From: Psychrobacillus sp. OK032
GTDB taxonomy: Bacteria > Bacillota > Bacilli > Bacillales_A > Planococcaceae
NCBI RefSeq assembly: GCF_900111345.1
Contig: NZ_FOGY01000006.1
Coordinates: 124,001 to 188,000 of the forward strand
DNA length: 64,000 bases
Direction: 5' to 3'
Within the stretch, counting starts at the first letter, position 1. The number at the start of each line of letters is the position of its first letter. Below the pieces are notes generated by a model. The model made no database searches. It had not been told where the DNA came from and saw only the letters and a program-made list of their open reading frames with translations. Positions 1-8,485 of this stretch are shown one piece after another. The position numbers and the translations under genes were made by a program.

Positions 1-1551
1 AGTTTACAAGGAATTTACGACAGTAATACAGATGTTGCGACCCTTTCAAAATTTGGTGGTGGAATTGGCGTATACATGGGGAAAGTTAGAAGTCGAGGGT
101 CGTCGATTCGTGGATTTGTAGGAGCGTCAAGTGGTGTTCTACCTTGGATTAAACAATTAAATAATACAGCGGTAAGTGTGGACCAGCTTGGTCAACGTCA
201 AGGGGCAATTGCAGTTTACTTAGATGTTTGGCATAAAGATATTTTTACCTTTTTAGATTTGCGACTAAATAACGGAGATGATCGTCTTCGTGCACATGAT
301 ATTTTCACAGGTATTTGCTTACCAGATTTGTTCATGGAAAAAGTAGATGCGCGTGAGGAATGGCATTTATTTGACCCACATGAAGTACATCGGTTAAAAG
401 GTTATTCATTAGAAGATTTTTACGACGAAAAACGTGGCAAAGGTTCATTTCGAGAAAAATACGAGGAATGCGTGAATGATTATCGCTTATCTCGTGAAAC
501 GGTCCCAGCAATCGACTTAATGAAACGAATTATGCGCTCTCAACTTGAAACAGGCGTGCCTTTTATGTTTTACCGGGATGAAGTGAATCGCAGCAATCCA
601 AATAAGCACGCAGGGATGGTGTACAGCAGTAATTTATGTACAGAAATTTTCCAAAACCAAAGTGCTACTTCTTTCGAATCAATTCAATTAGAAGACGATA
701 TTATCGTAACTCGTCGTAAACCAGGGGATTTTGTTGTTTGTAACTTATCTTCTATTAATCTTGGACGAGCAGTTCCAGCGGATGTATTGGAACGCTTAAT
801 CAAAATCCAAGTGCGTATGCTCGACAATGTAATTGACTTGAATATGATTCCAGTTCCACAAGCAGAGCGCACGAATGCAAGATACCGTGGAATTGGGCTT
901 GGAACGTTTGGATGGCATCATCTACTTGCTCTAAATAATATTCGCTGGGAATCCTTTGATGCAGTAGAGTTTGCAGATAAGTTATATGAGAGAATCGCTT
1001 TCTTAACAATTCAAGCATCTAGTGAGCTAGCGAAAGAAAAAGGGGCTTATCCTTTATTTGAAGGGTCAGATTGGCAAACAGGAGCTTATTTTGAAAATCG
1101 CTACTACGAGAGCGAACAGTGGAAGGGATTACGCCAAGAAGTAGCTACAAATGGTATTCGAAACGGCTATTTAATGGCAGTTGCACCGAACTCGTCAACA
1201 TCTATTTTAGCTGGAAGCACGGCAAGTATTGACCCGATTTTCCAAAAATTCTATTCCGAAGAGAAGAAGGATTATAAAATACCAGTAACAGTGCCGGATT
1301 TGAATTCGGAGACAACATGGTTTTATAAATCAGCATATTTCATCGATCAACATTGGACATTAAAACAAAATGCCGCACGCCAACGTCATATCGACCAAGG
1401 TGTTTCACTAAATTTATACGTGCAAAACACGATTAAAGCAAAAGAGCTGCTAGATTTACATTTAGATGCTTGGAAAAGCGGACTCAAAACGACGTATTAT
1501 GTACGCTCGACTTCCGTTGAATTAGTCGATTGCGACTCTTGTTCAAGCTAA
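1..1551 (+). CDS. nrdE: Ribonucleoside-diphosphate reductase large (alpha) subunit, 3' part
   Basis: Reduces ribonucleoside diphosphates to deoxyribonucleotides. The reading frame is open from base 1, so the N-terminus (ATP-cone region and the first redox cysteine) lies outside the window. Visible family marks are the active-site NxCxE triad in SSNLCTEIF (bases about 622-650), the second redox cysteine in FVVCNLSSINLG, the PNSSTSILAGSTASIDP loop, the tyrosine pair in TTYYVRST used for radical transfer, and a C-terminal DCDSCSS tail with the CxxC-type pair that is re-reduced by thioredoxin or glutaredoxin. The stop codon shares one base with the start of the flavodoxin gene, so the three nrd genes form one operon. 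The symbol nrdE is chosen because of the flavodoxin neighbour; a class Ia-like nrdA label is possible. Confidence 0.93.
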   Translation, partial: SLQGIYDSNTDVATLSKFGGGIGVYMGKVRSRGSSIRGFVGASSGVLPWIKQLNNTAVSVDQLGQRQGAIAVYLDVWHKDIFTFLDLRLNNGDDRLRAHDIFTGICLPDLFMEKVDAREEWHLFDPHEVHRLKGYSLEDFYDEKRGKGSFREKYEECVNDYRLSRETVPAIDLMKRIMRSQLETGVPFMFYRDEVNRSNPNKHAGMVYSSNLCTEIFQNQSATSFESIQLEDDIIVTRRKPGDFVVCNLSSINLGRAVPADVLERLIKIQVRMLDNVIDLNMIPVPQAERTNARYRGIGLGTFGWHHLLALNNIRWESFDAVEFADKLYERIAFLTIQASSELAKEKGAYPLFEGSDWQTGAYFENRYYESEQWKGLRQEVATNGIRNGYLMAVAPNSSTSILAGSTASIDPIFQKFYSEEKKDYKIPVTVPDLNSETTWFYKSAYFIDQHWTLKQNAARQRHIDQGVSLNLYVQNTIKAKELLDLHLDAWKSGLKTTYYVRSTSVELVDCDSCSS

Positions 1552-1994
1552 TGAAAGCAATTGTTTGCTATTTGAGCTATAGCGGAAACACAGAGGAAGT
1601 AGCGGAATTAATAAAGGACCAGCTTGTAGCAAGTGGATATGTTGTGGATATGTATATGGTAGGTTTCGGTGCTGTACCGGACCTATCCACATACGACAAG
1701 CTATTTTTCGGAACGTTCACATGGGATAAAGGCAGCACACCCGACGAAATGAAAGACTTTGCACGTGAAATTGGCTATAAACCAGACAATGTATACGTGT
1801 TTGGTTCTGGGGATACGCAATTCGGTGGAGATGAGTTATTTTGCGGGGCTGTTGATAAGTTAAGAAATTTTTATAACAGTACATACAAAGGCTTAAAAAT
1901 AGAGCAATCTCCAAGAGGAAGCCAAGAAAAAATAGTAACTAAGTGGTTAGAAGGAGTTTTAGAACATGGAAAAAGCAAAAACATTAGAACCTAG
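1551..1994 (+). CDS. Flavodoxin between the RNR subunits, probable NrdI-like activator
   Basis: A short FMN-binding flavodoxin of about 147 residues. The N-terminal MKAIVCYLSYSGNTEEVA is a classical flavodoxin strand plus phosphate loop, followed by FFGTFTWDKG and VFGSGDTQFGG, which match the second and third FMN loops. The ATG overlaps the nrdE stop (TAATG), which fixes the start, and the 3' end overlaps nrdF by 29 bases. By position it should supply the oxidant or electrons that assemble the metal-radical cofactor of the small subunit, the role of NrdI in class Ib enzymes. The sequence looks like an ordinary flavodoxin rather than the usual small NrdI of Bacillus, so the role is inferred from context. 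Confidence 0.85.
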   Translation: MKAIVCYLSYSGNTEEVAELIKDQLVASGYVVDMYMVGFGAVPDLSTYDKLFFGTFTWDKGSTPDEMKDFAREIGYKPDNVYVFGSGDTQFGGDELFCGAVDKLRNFYNSTYKGLKIEQSPRGSQEKIVTKWLEGVLEHGKSKNIRT

Positions 1995-2997
1995 AAATCC
2001 TAATAAATCGACAGGGATTTTTAATGGTAAATCAAGTGGTATATTAAATTGGAACGATATCGCTTATCCACACTGGTATAAAATATATAAGCGATTACTC
2101 GGAAACTACTGGCAAGCAGACGAAGTGAATATGTCGAGTGATGTAAAACAATTTCCAAATTTAACGAAGACGGAGCAAGATGCTTATTTAAAAGTGATCG
2201 GTTTACTAGCAACGCTTGATGCTCCGCAAACAAGAACAGCATTATTACTATCGTTATATGCAACAGATCCTTCTGTTCAATCGATTATGGCTGTAATTGC
2301 GCAGCAAGAGGCGGTTCATAACGAAAGTTACTCATATGTCTTATCATCCGTTGTATCGTTAGACGAGCAAAATAAATCATTTGAATTTGGAAGAACAGAT
2401 GCTATTTTGTTGAAAAGAAATGAAAATATTATTAAATATTATAATGAATTTGTGGAAAACCCTACAACTGAAAATATAGTTAAAACATTAACATACACGA
2501 CATTATTAGAAGGCTTATTTTTCTATTCTGGGTTTGCATTTTTCTATAACTTAGCTCGTTACAATAAAATGGTCGGTACATCAACGATGATCAGCTATAT
2601 TAACCGCGATGAACTCGAACATGGACGCTTTATCTCCGAATTGTTTAGAGCTACATTATCCGAAAATCCAGAGCTTAATAATGATGAGCTAATCGGTTGG
2701 GTTTACGACCAATTCAAGGAATCCGTAGAGTTAGAAATCGAGTGGTCCAATTATGTATTGAAGGATATTGAAGGAATTGACCTAGATGATATGCAAGGCT
2801 ATATCAAATACCGTGCAAATAAAATGCTGCGTCTCATCGGATTGAGTGAAATCTACCCGGAATATGTAGAAAATCCAATGAAATGGATTCGTGCATACGC
2901 AGACAATATAGATGGGACGAAAACAGATTTCTTTGAGCAAAAATCTCGTCAGTACGTAAAAGTGAATGCGATTGATAATGGATTTGATGATTTGTGA
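1966..2997 (+). CDS. nrdF: Ribonucleoside-diphosphate reductase small (beta) subunit
   Basis: Radical-generating R2 subunit, 343 residues, the usual length. The metal ligands are all present: Asp in LATLDAPQTR, E-x-x-H in QQEAVHNESY, Glu in LLEGLFFYSGF, and E-x-x-H in RDELEHGRF. The tyrosine four residues after the first ligand histidine (HNESY) is the position of the stable tyrosyl radical, so this is not a tyrosine-less Ic, Id or Ie type. An AAGGAG site about eight bases upstream supports the ATG inside the flavodoxin gene. A strong terminator follows directly, so this is the last gene of the operon. Confidence 0.95.
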   Translation: MEKAKTLEPRNPNKSTGIFNGKSSGILNWNDIAYPHWYKIYKRLLGNYWQADEVNMSSDVKQFPNLTKTEQDAYLKVIGLLATLDAPQTRTALLLSLYATDPSVQSIMAVIAQQEAVHNESYSYVLSSVVSLDEQNKSFEFGRTDAILLKRNENIIKYYNEFVENPTTENIVKTLTYTTLLEGLFFYSGFAFFYNLARYNKMVGTSTMISYINRDELEHGRFISELFRATLSENPELNNDELIGWVYDQFKESVELEIEWSNYVLKDIEGIDLDDMQGYIKYRANKMLRLIGLSEIYPEYVENPMKWIRAYADNIDGTKTDFFEQKSRQYVKVNAIDNGFDDL

Positions 2998-3002
2998 TAA
3001 AG

Positions 3003-3046
3003 ATAAGCGCTCTAGTAGTTATTTATGACTGATAGAGCGCTTATTT
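3003..3046 (+). terminator. Terminator of the nrd operon
   Basis: A perfect 12-bp stem (3003-3014 with 3033-3044) and an 18-base loop begin six bases after the nrdF stop. The descending arm ends in a TTATTTAT tract. The T-run is imperfect but the stem is strong. Confidence 0.8.
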
Positions 3047-3072
3047 ATGTCAAATCTTAATGGAAAGCTTAG

Positions 3073-3131
3073 AATCGGATAATGACTTTTCTCGTTAGAA
3101 AATAACTATATCCAAGAGGGTTATCCGATTA
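3073..3131. repeat. Isolated units of the AATCGGATAAT repeat
   Basis: AATCGGATAAT stands at 3073-3083 on the plus strand, and a near copy on the opposite strand (GTTATCCGATT) lies at about 3120-3131. They match the core unit of the regular array at 5108-5223 and sit directly beside a broken VOC-gene fragment, just as the array sits beside the intact VOC gene. The two places therefore look like an old, rearranged duplication. Confidence 0.6.
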
Positions 3132-3138
3132 TCCCAAA

Positions 3139-3264
3139 GCTGGATGTGCCTTTTTAGCTGGTGCAAACGGTTCTTCATAAAAATGCTTGGATTTTGAGAA
3201 GTAGAAAACCCAACAGAATTAAAGAAAAAAGGTGGAGTATGGTTATTTCTGTTTGATAATAACA
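3139..3264. pseudogene. Shattered VOC (glyoxalase-fold) gene remnant with an inverted segment
   Basis: Two pieces match the intact VOC gene at 4598-4966. Bases 3139-3176 read on the minus strand encode EEPFAPAKKAHPA, identical to residues about 62-74 of the intact protein. Bases about 3183-3264 on the plus strand encode LGF-EVENPTELKKKGGVWL, matching GFQEIEKPETLRKKGGVWF, with a stop codon in the middle. The two pieces point in opposite directions, so the copy was broken by an inversion as well as by point changes. The stretch 3265-3345 holds only the upstream region of the next gene. Confidence 0.75.
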
Positions 3265-3345
3265 TCGCAAAAAAAGTCGAAAATTATTTATTTATTTTCG
3301 TTATAATTATATTAGTTCCAGATAATGTTCTAGGAGGACTTTCTA

Positions 3346-4560
3346 GTGAAAATGGAAAGAGTAAGATTAATAGACGGCTTAAGAGGTTTTAGTTTGTTCG
3401 GCATATTACTGGCGAACATGCTTATATTTCAATACGGGATGTTTGGGAAAGATGAAATTTCTTACTTCTCGCTGTCAGATCTTGATACAGGAGCATACCA
3501 ATTTATAAAAATAGTAGTAGAAGGCAGTTTTATGCCGATTTTTACATTCTTGTTTGGATATTCACTTATCAAACTAGTGGAATCATTAAGGAAAAAAGAT
3601 GTTAGGGTGAGATGGCATTTAGTTAGACGGTTTATCTTACTCATAATCATTGGCATTTTGCATGGAACTTTTTTGTGGGAAGGGGATATTTTAGCTTTCT
3701 ACGGTTTTATGGGATTCTTCCTATTAATTTTTATTAACAGGAAGGTAAAAACGCTGATCATTTGGGGAGCTATTTTATTTCTTTTAACCAGCGCGATGAA
3801 CTATGGGGTGTTGGAAGAAACGAAAGAACAAGAGGAAAAACTTTCGACTTATATAACTAAAACAAATGATATTTATACAAACGGCACTTATTCAGATATT
3901 TCTCATCATCGAAATAATGAAATGCCACCTATATTTGAAGATGAGAATGAATTCCTTCTAATTTTCGTTATCATTTTAGCTCCATTCGTAACTGCTCCAC
4001 TATTTCTATTCGGAATGGCGGCAGCAAAGGCTAACTTATTTACTAGACCTAGTTTGGAACGAAAATGGTATAAAATAGGTGTATGGCTACTGCCAATCGG
4101 TCTTGCGTTAAAAGGTGCTAGTGTATTTCTACGAGAAAATGCATGGTCTGGAATGTTATTAAATGTGGGTGCCCAGCTTCTTTCTGTTGGATATATCTCT
4201 CTATTTGCGCTTTTATTTATCGCATTCGCCCATTCGAAGGTATTTCTCGCTTTTCAAAGTGTCGGAAAGCTTTCTCTTACGAACTATATCATGCAAAGTG
4301 TTATATGCACGACCATCTTTTATGGTTACGGTTTAGGATTGTTCGGAGACCTTGGAATGTTAAATAGTATTATTCTTGGACTTGTAATTTTTGCATTACA
4401 ATGTTTGTGTAGTTCTCTATATTTGAAAAAAATTCGACGAGGTCCACTTGAGATAATATTGAGAATAGGTACAAACTTTTCTTGGAACGGTGCAGTGAGA
4501 AAGAGAAAAACAAGATTAAAAAAATCAAAAAAAATAGAGCTAGAAAACACCTTGGTTTAA
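3346..4560 (+). CDS. DUF418 family membrane protein (YeiB/YxaH-like)
   Basis: A polytopic membrane protein of 404 residues. It opens with the family signature RLIDGLRGFSLFGILLANM and ends with the DUF418 domain (FAFQSVGKLSLTNYIMQS, then a C-terminal GPLEIILR). About eight to ten hydrophobic segments are visible, with a loop at residues about 155-200. The start is a GTG with an AGGAGG site nine bases upstream; the adjacent in-frame ATG at 3352 is less well spaced. The function of the family is not established, and transport or membrane-lipid roles are guesses. It appears monocistronic. Confidence 0.85.
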   Translation: MKMERVRLIDGLRGFSLFGILLANMLIFQYGMFGKDEISYFSLSDLDTGAYQFIKIVVEGSFMPIFTFLFGYSLIKLVESLRKKDVRVRWHLVRRFILLIIIGILHGTFLWEGDILAFYGFMGFFLLIFINRKVKTLIIWGAILFLLTSAMNYGVLEETKEQEEKLSTYITKTNDIYTNGTYSDISHHRNNEMPPIFEDENEFLLIFVIILAPFVTAPLFLFGMAAAKANLFTRPSLERKWYKIGVWLLPIGLALKGASVFLRENAWSGMLLNVGAQLLSVGYISLFALLFIAFAHSKVFLAFQSVGKLSLTNYIMQSVICTTIFYGYGLGLFGDLGMLNSIILGLVIFALQCLCSSLYLKKIRRGPLEIILRIGTNFSWNGAVRKRKTRLKKSKKIELENTLV

Positions 4561-4579
4561 TTGGGACCAAGGTGTTTTT
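4544..4579. terminator. Bidirectional terminator between DUF418 and VOC genes
   Basis: A perfect 13-bp stem (4544-4556 with 4566-4578) with a nine-base loop is followed by T-runs on both strands. It overlaps the last codons of the DUF418 gene and serves the convergent VOC gene too. Confidence 0.85.
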
Positions 4580-4597
4580 CCAACAGAATATATCGAA

Positions 4598-4966
4598 TTA
4601 AGTCCACTCTAAAATTTCAATTCGGTTACCAAATGGGTCATGTATATAAATTCGATTTGCTCCTGGCAAATCGGTATCTACAATGTAGCTAACTTCATTT
4701 TTCGTTAAATGTGCTTTCAACGCATCTAAGTTTTCAACTTGAAAAGCAGGGTGTGCTTTTTTAGCTGGAGCAAATGGTTCTTCAATGCCTATATGAATTT
4801 GATAATTTGCAAACGTAAACCAAACTCCACCTTTTTTTCTTAATGTCTCAGGCTTTTCTATTTCTTGAAACCCCAGTATTCCACTAAAGAACTGTTTTGC
4901 AATTGTTTCTGAACCTTTAGGAGCTGCTAGTTGAACATGATCGATTGACTTAAAAACAAATGACAT
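4598..4966 (-). CDS. VOC family (glyoxalase/dioxygenase fold) protein
   Basis: A single-domain protein of 122 residues with the paired beta-alpha-beta-beta-beta fold of the vicinal oxygen chelate superfamily. Probable metal ligands are His in IDHVQLAAP, His in YQIHIGIEEPF, and Glu in the C-terminal DPFGNRIEILEW. The family includes glyoxalases, fosfomycin-resistance enzymes and dioxygenases, and nothing here selects a substrate. A GGGGGA site precedes the ATG. A fragmented relative lies about 1.4 kb away at 3139-3264, so the gene was duplicated in the past. Confidence 0.85.
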   Translation of the reverse strand: MSFVFKSIDHVQLAAPKGSETIAKQFFSGILGFQEIEKPETLRKKGGVWFTFANYQIHIGIEEPFAPAKKAHPAFQVENLDALKAHLTKNEVSYIVDTDLPGANRIYIHDPFGNRIEILEWT

Positions 4967-5107
4967 GATAAATCCCCCTTGTTTTGTTCTAGTTTAAGCT
5001 TAACCTAAAGTGAGTCATTTGAAAATTTTATAATAATTATGGATTCACATAAATAAAACTAATGTGCAGATTTTACCCCTTGTACATTCAGCTACCTGTA
5101 AAGTAAG

Positions 5108-5223
5108 AATCGGATAATGAAGAGCCAAAACCGGATAATCACTCGGGAGAATAGGATAATCAAGTGAGCTAATCGGATAATCAGCCACGATAATCGGATA
5201 ATGAAGCATCAAAATCGGATAAT
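5108..5223. repeat. Array A: six units, exact 21-bp period, core AATCGGATAAT
   Basis: Six copies of an 11-bp core (consensus AATCGGATAAT) start at 5108, 5129, 5150, 5171, 5192 and 5213. Each is separated by ten bases that differ every time. The spacing is exactly 21 bp with no slippage. The array lies between the promoter side of the VOC gene and the terminator of the DUF1697 gene. A minus-strand frame runs through it and would give repeated YPI-type heptads, but nothing supports translation. Confidence 0.9.
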
Positions 5224-5230
5224 TCCTTAT

Positions 5231-5265
5231 GAAAAAGGTTTCCACCCCTCCAAGAGGTGGAAACC
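5231..5265 (-). terminator. Terminator of the DUF1697 gene
   Basis: A ten-bp perfect stem (5237-5246 with 5256-5265) is followed on the minus strand by TTTTTC. It begins four bases after the DUF1697 stop codon. Confidence 0.85.
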
Positions 5266-5268
5266 AAT

Positions 5269-5778
5269 TTACATTTTCATCAAAATCTTATTCACCGTAT
5301 TCTGATTCCTCGCGGTAGACGCCATATCAAGCTTTTTCTCGAAAAAGGCATTTGTAAATTTCGTCTGATGATAGTTTTTCGACAAGCTAATGATGACATT
5401 TCGACCATTCCGTACAATAAATTCATCGTCTACTAAACTATCTAATAATGCTTGCTGTTCGTCCGATATGCCATGCGCTAAAAACATGACATACACCTGT
5501 TCCTTTAAGAAAATAGGATGCTGCTGAATCTCTTCCAACTCTTCCTTTGAACGGACAACAACTGGGATATCAGAACCGTACGTTTCACGAAGCTTATTCT
5601 CAATCTGCCAAACATCATAAGTAGCATTATCAAAAATCACATTCCCCGTTTGTATATACGTCCGCACATTTTCGTAACCCATTTCTTCGAACAGAACCTT
5701 CAATGACTTCATATCCACTTTATTTTTAGCACCAAGATTAATGCCGCGAAGTAAAGCAACAAATGACAACTTCATCAC
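5269..5778 (-). CDS. DUF1697 domain-containing protein
   Basis: A protein of 168-169 residues with the conserved DUF1697 opening FVALLRGINLGAKNKVDM and the YIQTGNVIF segment. It ends ARNQNTVNKILMKM, as is usual in the family. The biochemical function is unknown. The start is uncertain: AGGAG is followed at once by GTG (5778) and ATG (5775), both closer to the Shine-Dalgarno than normal, so initiation may be weak. It is transcribed alone, with its own terminator. Confidence 0.85.
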   Translation of the reverse strand: MMKLSFVALLRGINLGAKNKVDMKSLKVLFEEMGYENVRTYIQTGNVIFDNATYDVWQIENKLRETYGSDIPVVVRSKEELEEIQQHPIFLKEQVYVMFLAHGISDEQQALLDSLVDDEFIVRNGRNVIISLSKNYHQTKFTNAFFEKKLDMASTARNQNTVNKILMKM

Positions 5779-5803
5779 TCCTTAGCTAATATCTAGTTCT
5801 ATA

Positions 5804-6559
5804 TTAACTAAGCCAGAGCCCATTTGTACAACTCAAAACTAACACGAATAAAAACAAAGCAATTAACACAACGTCCACTTTCCCAATCGAAATCACTTGA
5901 AAATAACTACTTCTCTGTTCACCGGTAAAACCTCTCGCCTCCATCGCAAACGCAGCTCGTTCTGCTTTTCGAACAGCACCAGCAAGCATAGGTATCAAAA
6001 TCCGTCGAACACCAAGCAGTCGTTGCAAGGCATTTTTCTCTCCACCAGCACCTCTCAAGCGATGGGCTTGCCCAATTTGTACAAATTCATCTTTCAAAAC
6101 AGGCAAAAACTGATACCCGACCATCACACCATATGCAATCTTAGGAGACAGCTTTAATTGTTGCATCAAGCTTAAAATGAATGTCACAGGATTCGTTGTT
6201 AAAGCAAATAATAAAGATAAACTAGAAAAAGCCAATACTCTAAAACTAAGGGACAGTGCATGATTTAACTGTGTTTCAGTAATTTGCAAATCCCCAATAG
6301 TCCAAATAACAGGCCCTGACTGGTCTTCAGCAAAAACAAGCGTCGTCCAAAAATATCCGAAAGCTGTTACAAAAAACGGAAGCATAAAAAGCAACCATTT
6401 CTTCCAGTCAATTTGACTAAAGAAAACTTGCAACACAAGTACACCAACCCAAAACACTAGCGGAGTCCAAGGATCGAAAAAGAATGCCATCGCAAACATA
6501 CAAATAGTAACCGCCAAAAATTTCACTGAAGGATTCATTCTATGCAAAGCATTCTTCAC
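5804..6559 (-). CDS. ykoC: ECF transporter transmembrane (T) component, YkoC type
   Basis: The energy-coupling T subunit of an ECF ABC importer, 251 residues with about five to six membrane segments. The two coupling motifs are visible: AHRLRGAGG and the MEARGFTG segment near residue 210. It is the last gene of ykoF-ykoE-ykoD-ykoC, in the order seen in Bacillus subtilis. The start at 6559 overlaps ykoD by 20 bases. An alternative ATG at 6538, just after the ykoD stop, gives MNPSVKFLAV and is equally plausible because neither has a clear ribosome binding site. Confidence 0.9.
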   Translation of the reverse strand: MKNALHRMNPSVKFLAVTICMFAMAFFFDPWTPLVFWVGVLVLQVFFSQIDWKKWLLFMLPFFVTAFGYFWTTLVFAEDQSGPVIWTIGDLQITETQLNHALSLSFRVLAFSSLSLLFALTTNPVTFILSLMQQLKLSPKIAYGVMVGYQFLPVLKDEFVQIGQAHRLRGAGGEKNALQRLLGVRRILIPMLAGAVRKAERAAFAMEARGFTGEQRSSYFQVISIGKVDVVLIALFLFVLVLSCTNGLWLS

Positions 6560-7910
6560 GGAGCATCATTCCTTTCGGAGGGAGGAGGTGATGATCCAAT
6601 AATAATTGCTCATCTACCCACACCTCATTGGCTTCAAATTTTCCGGTCAAAAGCCCATCATTCATTAATAAAATCGAATCTGCAATACAATAAGCAAATT
6701 CCATATCGTGCGTAACGATTAAAAACGTCGTACCTTCGCAAGCACGCTCATCTATCAGTTGAAATAACTCCGATAAAGCTTGCGCATCCTGACCAGAAGT
6801 CGGTTCATCCATTAAAATTACTTGTCGCCCATCCGTAAGCATCGCAGCAATCGCCACTCTACGCTTTTGCCCATGGCTTACTGCAAAGGGATGGGAATCC
6901 GCAATAGGTAACAATTGCAATCGAGTCATCATATCTTCCACATTATTGCCGCCACCAAATCCGACTTCATCTCGTACATTTTTTGTAAGAAATAAAAACT
7001 CAGGAGACTGAGGGACATATCCTAGTAATTTAGGTTGTACAGCCCCATTAGAAGGAATGAGCTGGCATAATGCTTTTAACAATGTAGATTTTCCGCTGCC
7101 ATTTGGACCAGCAAGCACAGCAATTTCTCCTTGATTTAACACAAAAGTGGTTTCTTGCAAAAAGGATTTTGTTTGCACTTTATTAACCACTAAAGAAGCG
7201 TCATCTTTTATACTGCATCTTCTTTTTTCTAAGTTAGGAGCAACTTCGTTTTTATTCAATGAAATACTTCTTTCAAAAAAGTCTCCCCATAAATCCAGTC
7301 GATGTTCGATGGCAACAATCGTCATCGCTCGTTTTTGCTGGAGTTCATCTAACCACTCTACATATTTTTTTGCATTATACGGGTCTAGATGAGAAAGTGG
7401 TTCATCTAGCAACAGCACTTCCGGTTCCATAATAAGTGCACATGCGGTAGCAATACGTTGTTTCTGACCACCGGAAAGTTTTTGGATGATAGCATGGCGA
7501 AACTCGGTTAAATCAGTGAGTTCCAACACCTCACAAATCCTTTTCTCCATTTCATCTCGCTTCACATGCAGATTTTCCAATGTAAATGCAAGCTCTTCTT
7601 CGACTGTTTGCATACAAAATTGGGAATCGGGGTCTTGAAAAACTGTTGCGACTCGATGATTTATTTCCCCGGCAATAAAAGAAAGGCTATCTCTTCCAAA
7701 TAGTTTCACGGAACCAGACAAAATACCATCGCAATTATCCGGATACAACCGATTGGACAAATAAAGCAGCGTCGTTTTACCGCATCCACTCGGACCGGTA
7801 ATAACTACTCGTTCACCGCGCTGAACGGAAAACGAAAGATTTTCAAGTATCCACTTTTCCTCATCTGGATATCGAAAACTCACTTTCTCAAACTGAATGA
7901 CATCATGCAC
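6540..7910 (-). CDS. ykoD: ECF transporter ATPase with two fused nucleotide-binding domains, YkoD type
   Basis: Drives thiamine-precursor (hydroxymethylpyrimidine) uptake. Two ABC domains are fused. The first has Walker A GPSGCGKTTL, signature LSGGQKQR and Walker B VLLLDEPLSHLD. The second has GPNGSGKSTL, a divergent signature VSHGQKRR and VILMDEPTSGQD. The frame is open further upstream, but a GTG at 7910 with GGTGAGG before it overlaps the ykoE stop by eight bases and begins just before the normal N-terminus VIQFEKVSFRY, so I place the start there. Confidence 0.92.
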   Translation of the reverse strand: MHDVIQFEKVSFRYPDEEKWILENLSFSVQRGERVVITGPSGCGKTTLLYLSNRLYPDNCDGILSGSVKLFGRDSLSFIAGEINHRVATVFQDPDSQFCMQTVEEELAFTLENLHVKRDEMEKRICEVLELTDLTEFRHAIIQKLSGGQKQRIATACALIMEPEVLLLDEPLSHLDPYNAKKYVEWLDELQQKRAMTIVAIEHRLDLWGDFFERSISLNKNEVAPNLEKRRCSIKDDASLVVNKVQTKSFLQETTFVLNQGEIAVLAGPNGSGKSTLLKALCQLIPSNGAVQPKLLGYVPQSPEFLFLTKNVRDEVGFGGGNNVEDMMTRLQLLPIADSHPFAVSHGQKRRVAIAAMLTDGRQVILMDEPTSGQDAQALSELFQLIDERACEGTTFLIVTHDMEFAYCIADSILLMNDGLLTGKFEANEVWVDEQLLLDHHLLPPKGMMLREECFA

Positions 7911-8484
7911 GAGCCTCACCTTTTTTCGAACGTGATATTGCATATCCTCGGAGAGAACCAGTTGCTAGCAACCCGTCAGCTACCGCTTTACCACCTACTC
8001 CAGCAAGTAATGCACCACTCAAGATTCGAATTCCGAGCATTAAAGCTACATAACCCGTGCTATAAACCGCAAAACCACCTAAAAAATATCCATAAACAAA
8101 ACTAAATACCGATGAACCAACCCCAGCAAGAATCAGCACCCACAGGTCAAAACGCTTATAACGTGTCGCAGCAAATACCGCTTCCGCCCCTAAACCTTGC
8201 ACCAAACCTGAAAGTATTAAGCGAGGTCCAACTGCATTTCCGAGTAAAACTTCAATCGCAGCAGCAATCGTTTCTGAAACGACCGCAGCACCAGGTTTTC
8301 GGATAATATACATACAAATAATTGATACGATAAACCAAATACCAAAAATCCATTCATATGCAATAGGACCAATAAACCCTGCCCAAATATTGCCGACATG
8401 CAAGAATAACAAATACACAATCCCAAACACGACTGCAAATAGAGACATCAATACAATCTCTTTTAACTTCCAAGACTTCAACAT
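7903..8484 (-). CDS. ykoE: ECF transporter substrate-binding (S) component, YkoE type
   Basis: A small membrane S-component of 193 residues with about six hydrophobic helices, including LKEIVLMSLFAVVFGIVYLLF at the start. By homology and position it binds thiamine or its hydroxymethylpyrimidine precursor. A GGAGG site lies inside the 3' end of ykoF, and the ATG follows the ykoF stop by one base, which argues for translational coupling. The 3' end overlaps ykoD. Confidence 0.9.
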   Translation of the reverse strand: MLKSWKLKEIVLMSLFAVVFGIVYLLFLHVGNIWAGFIGPIAYEWIFGIWFIVSIICMYIIRKPGAAVVSETIAAAIEVLLGNAVGPRLILSGLVQGLGAEAVFAATRYKRFDLWVLILAGVGSSVFSFVYGYFLGGFAVYSTGYVALMLGIRILSGALLAGVGGKAVADGLLATGSLRGYAISRSKKGEARA

Positions 8485-8485
8485 T

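Noticed and set aside
5045-5245. Minus-strand frame through array A encoding repeated YPI-type heptads
   Set aside because: No ribosome binding site, it ends inside unrelated sequence, and the periodic text follows simply from the DNA repeat having a length divisible by three.
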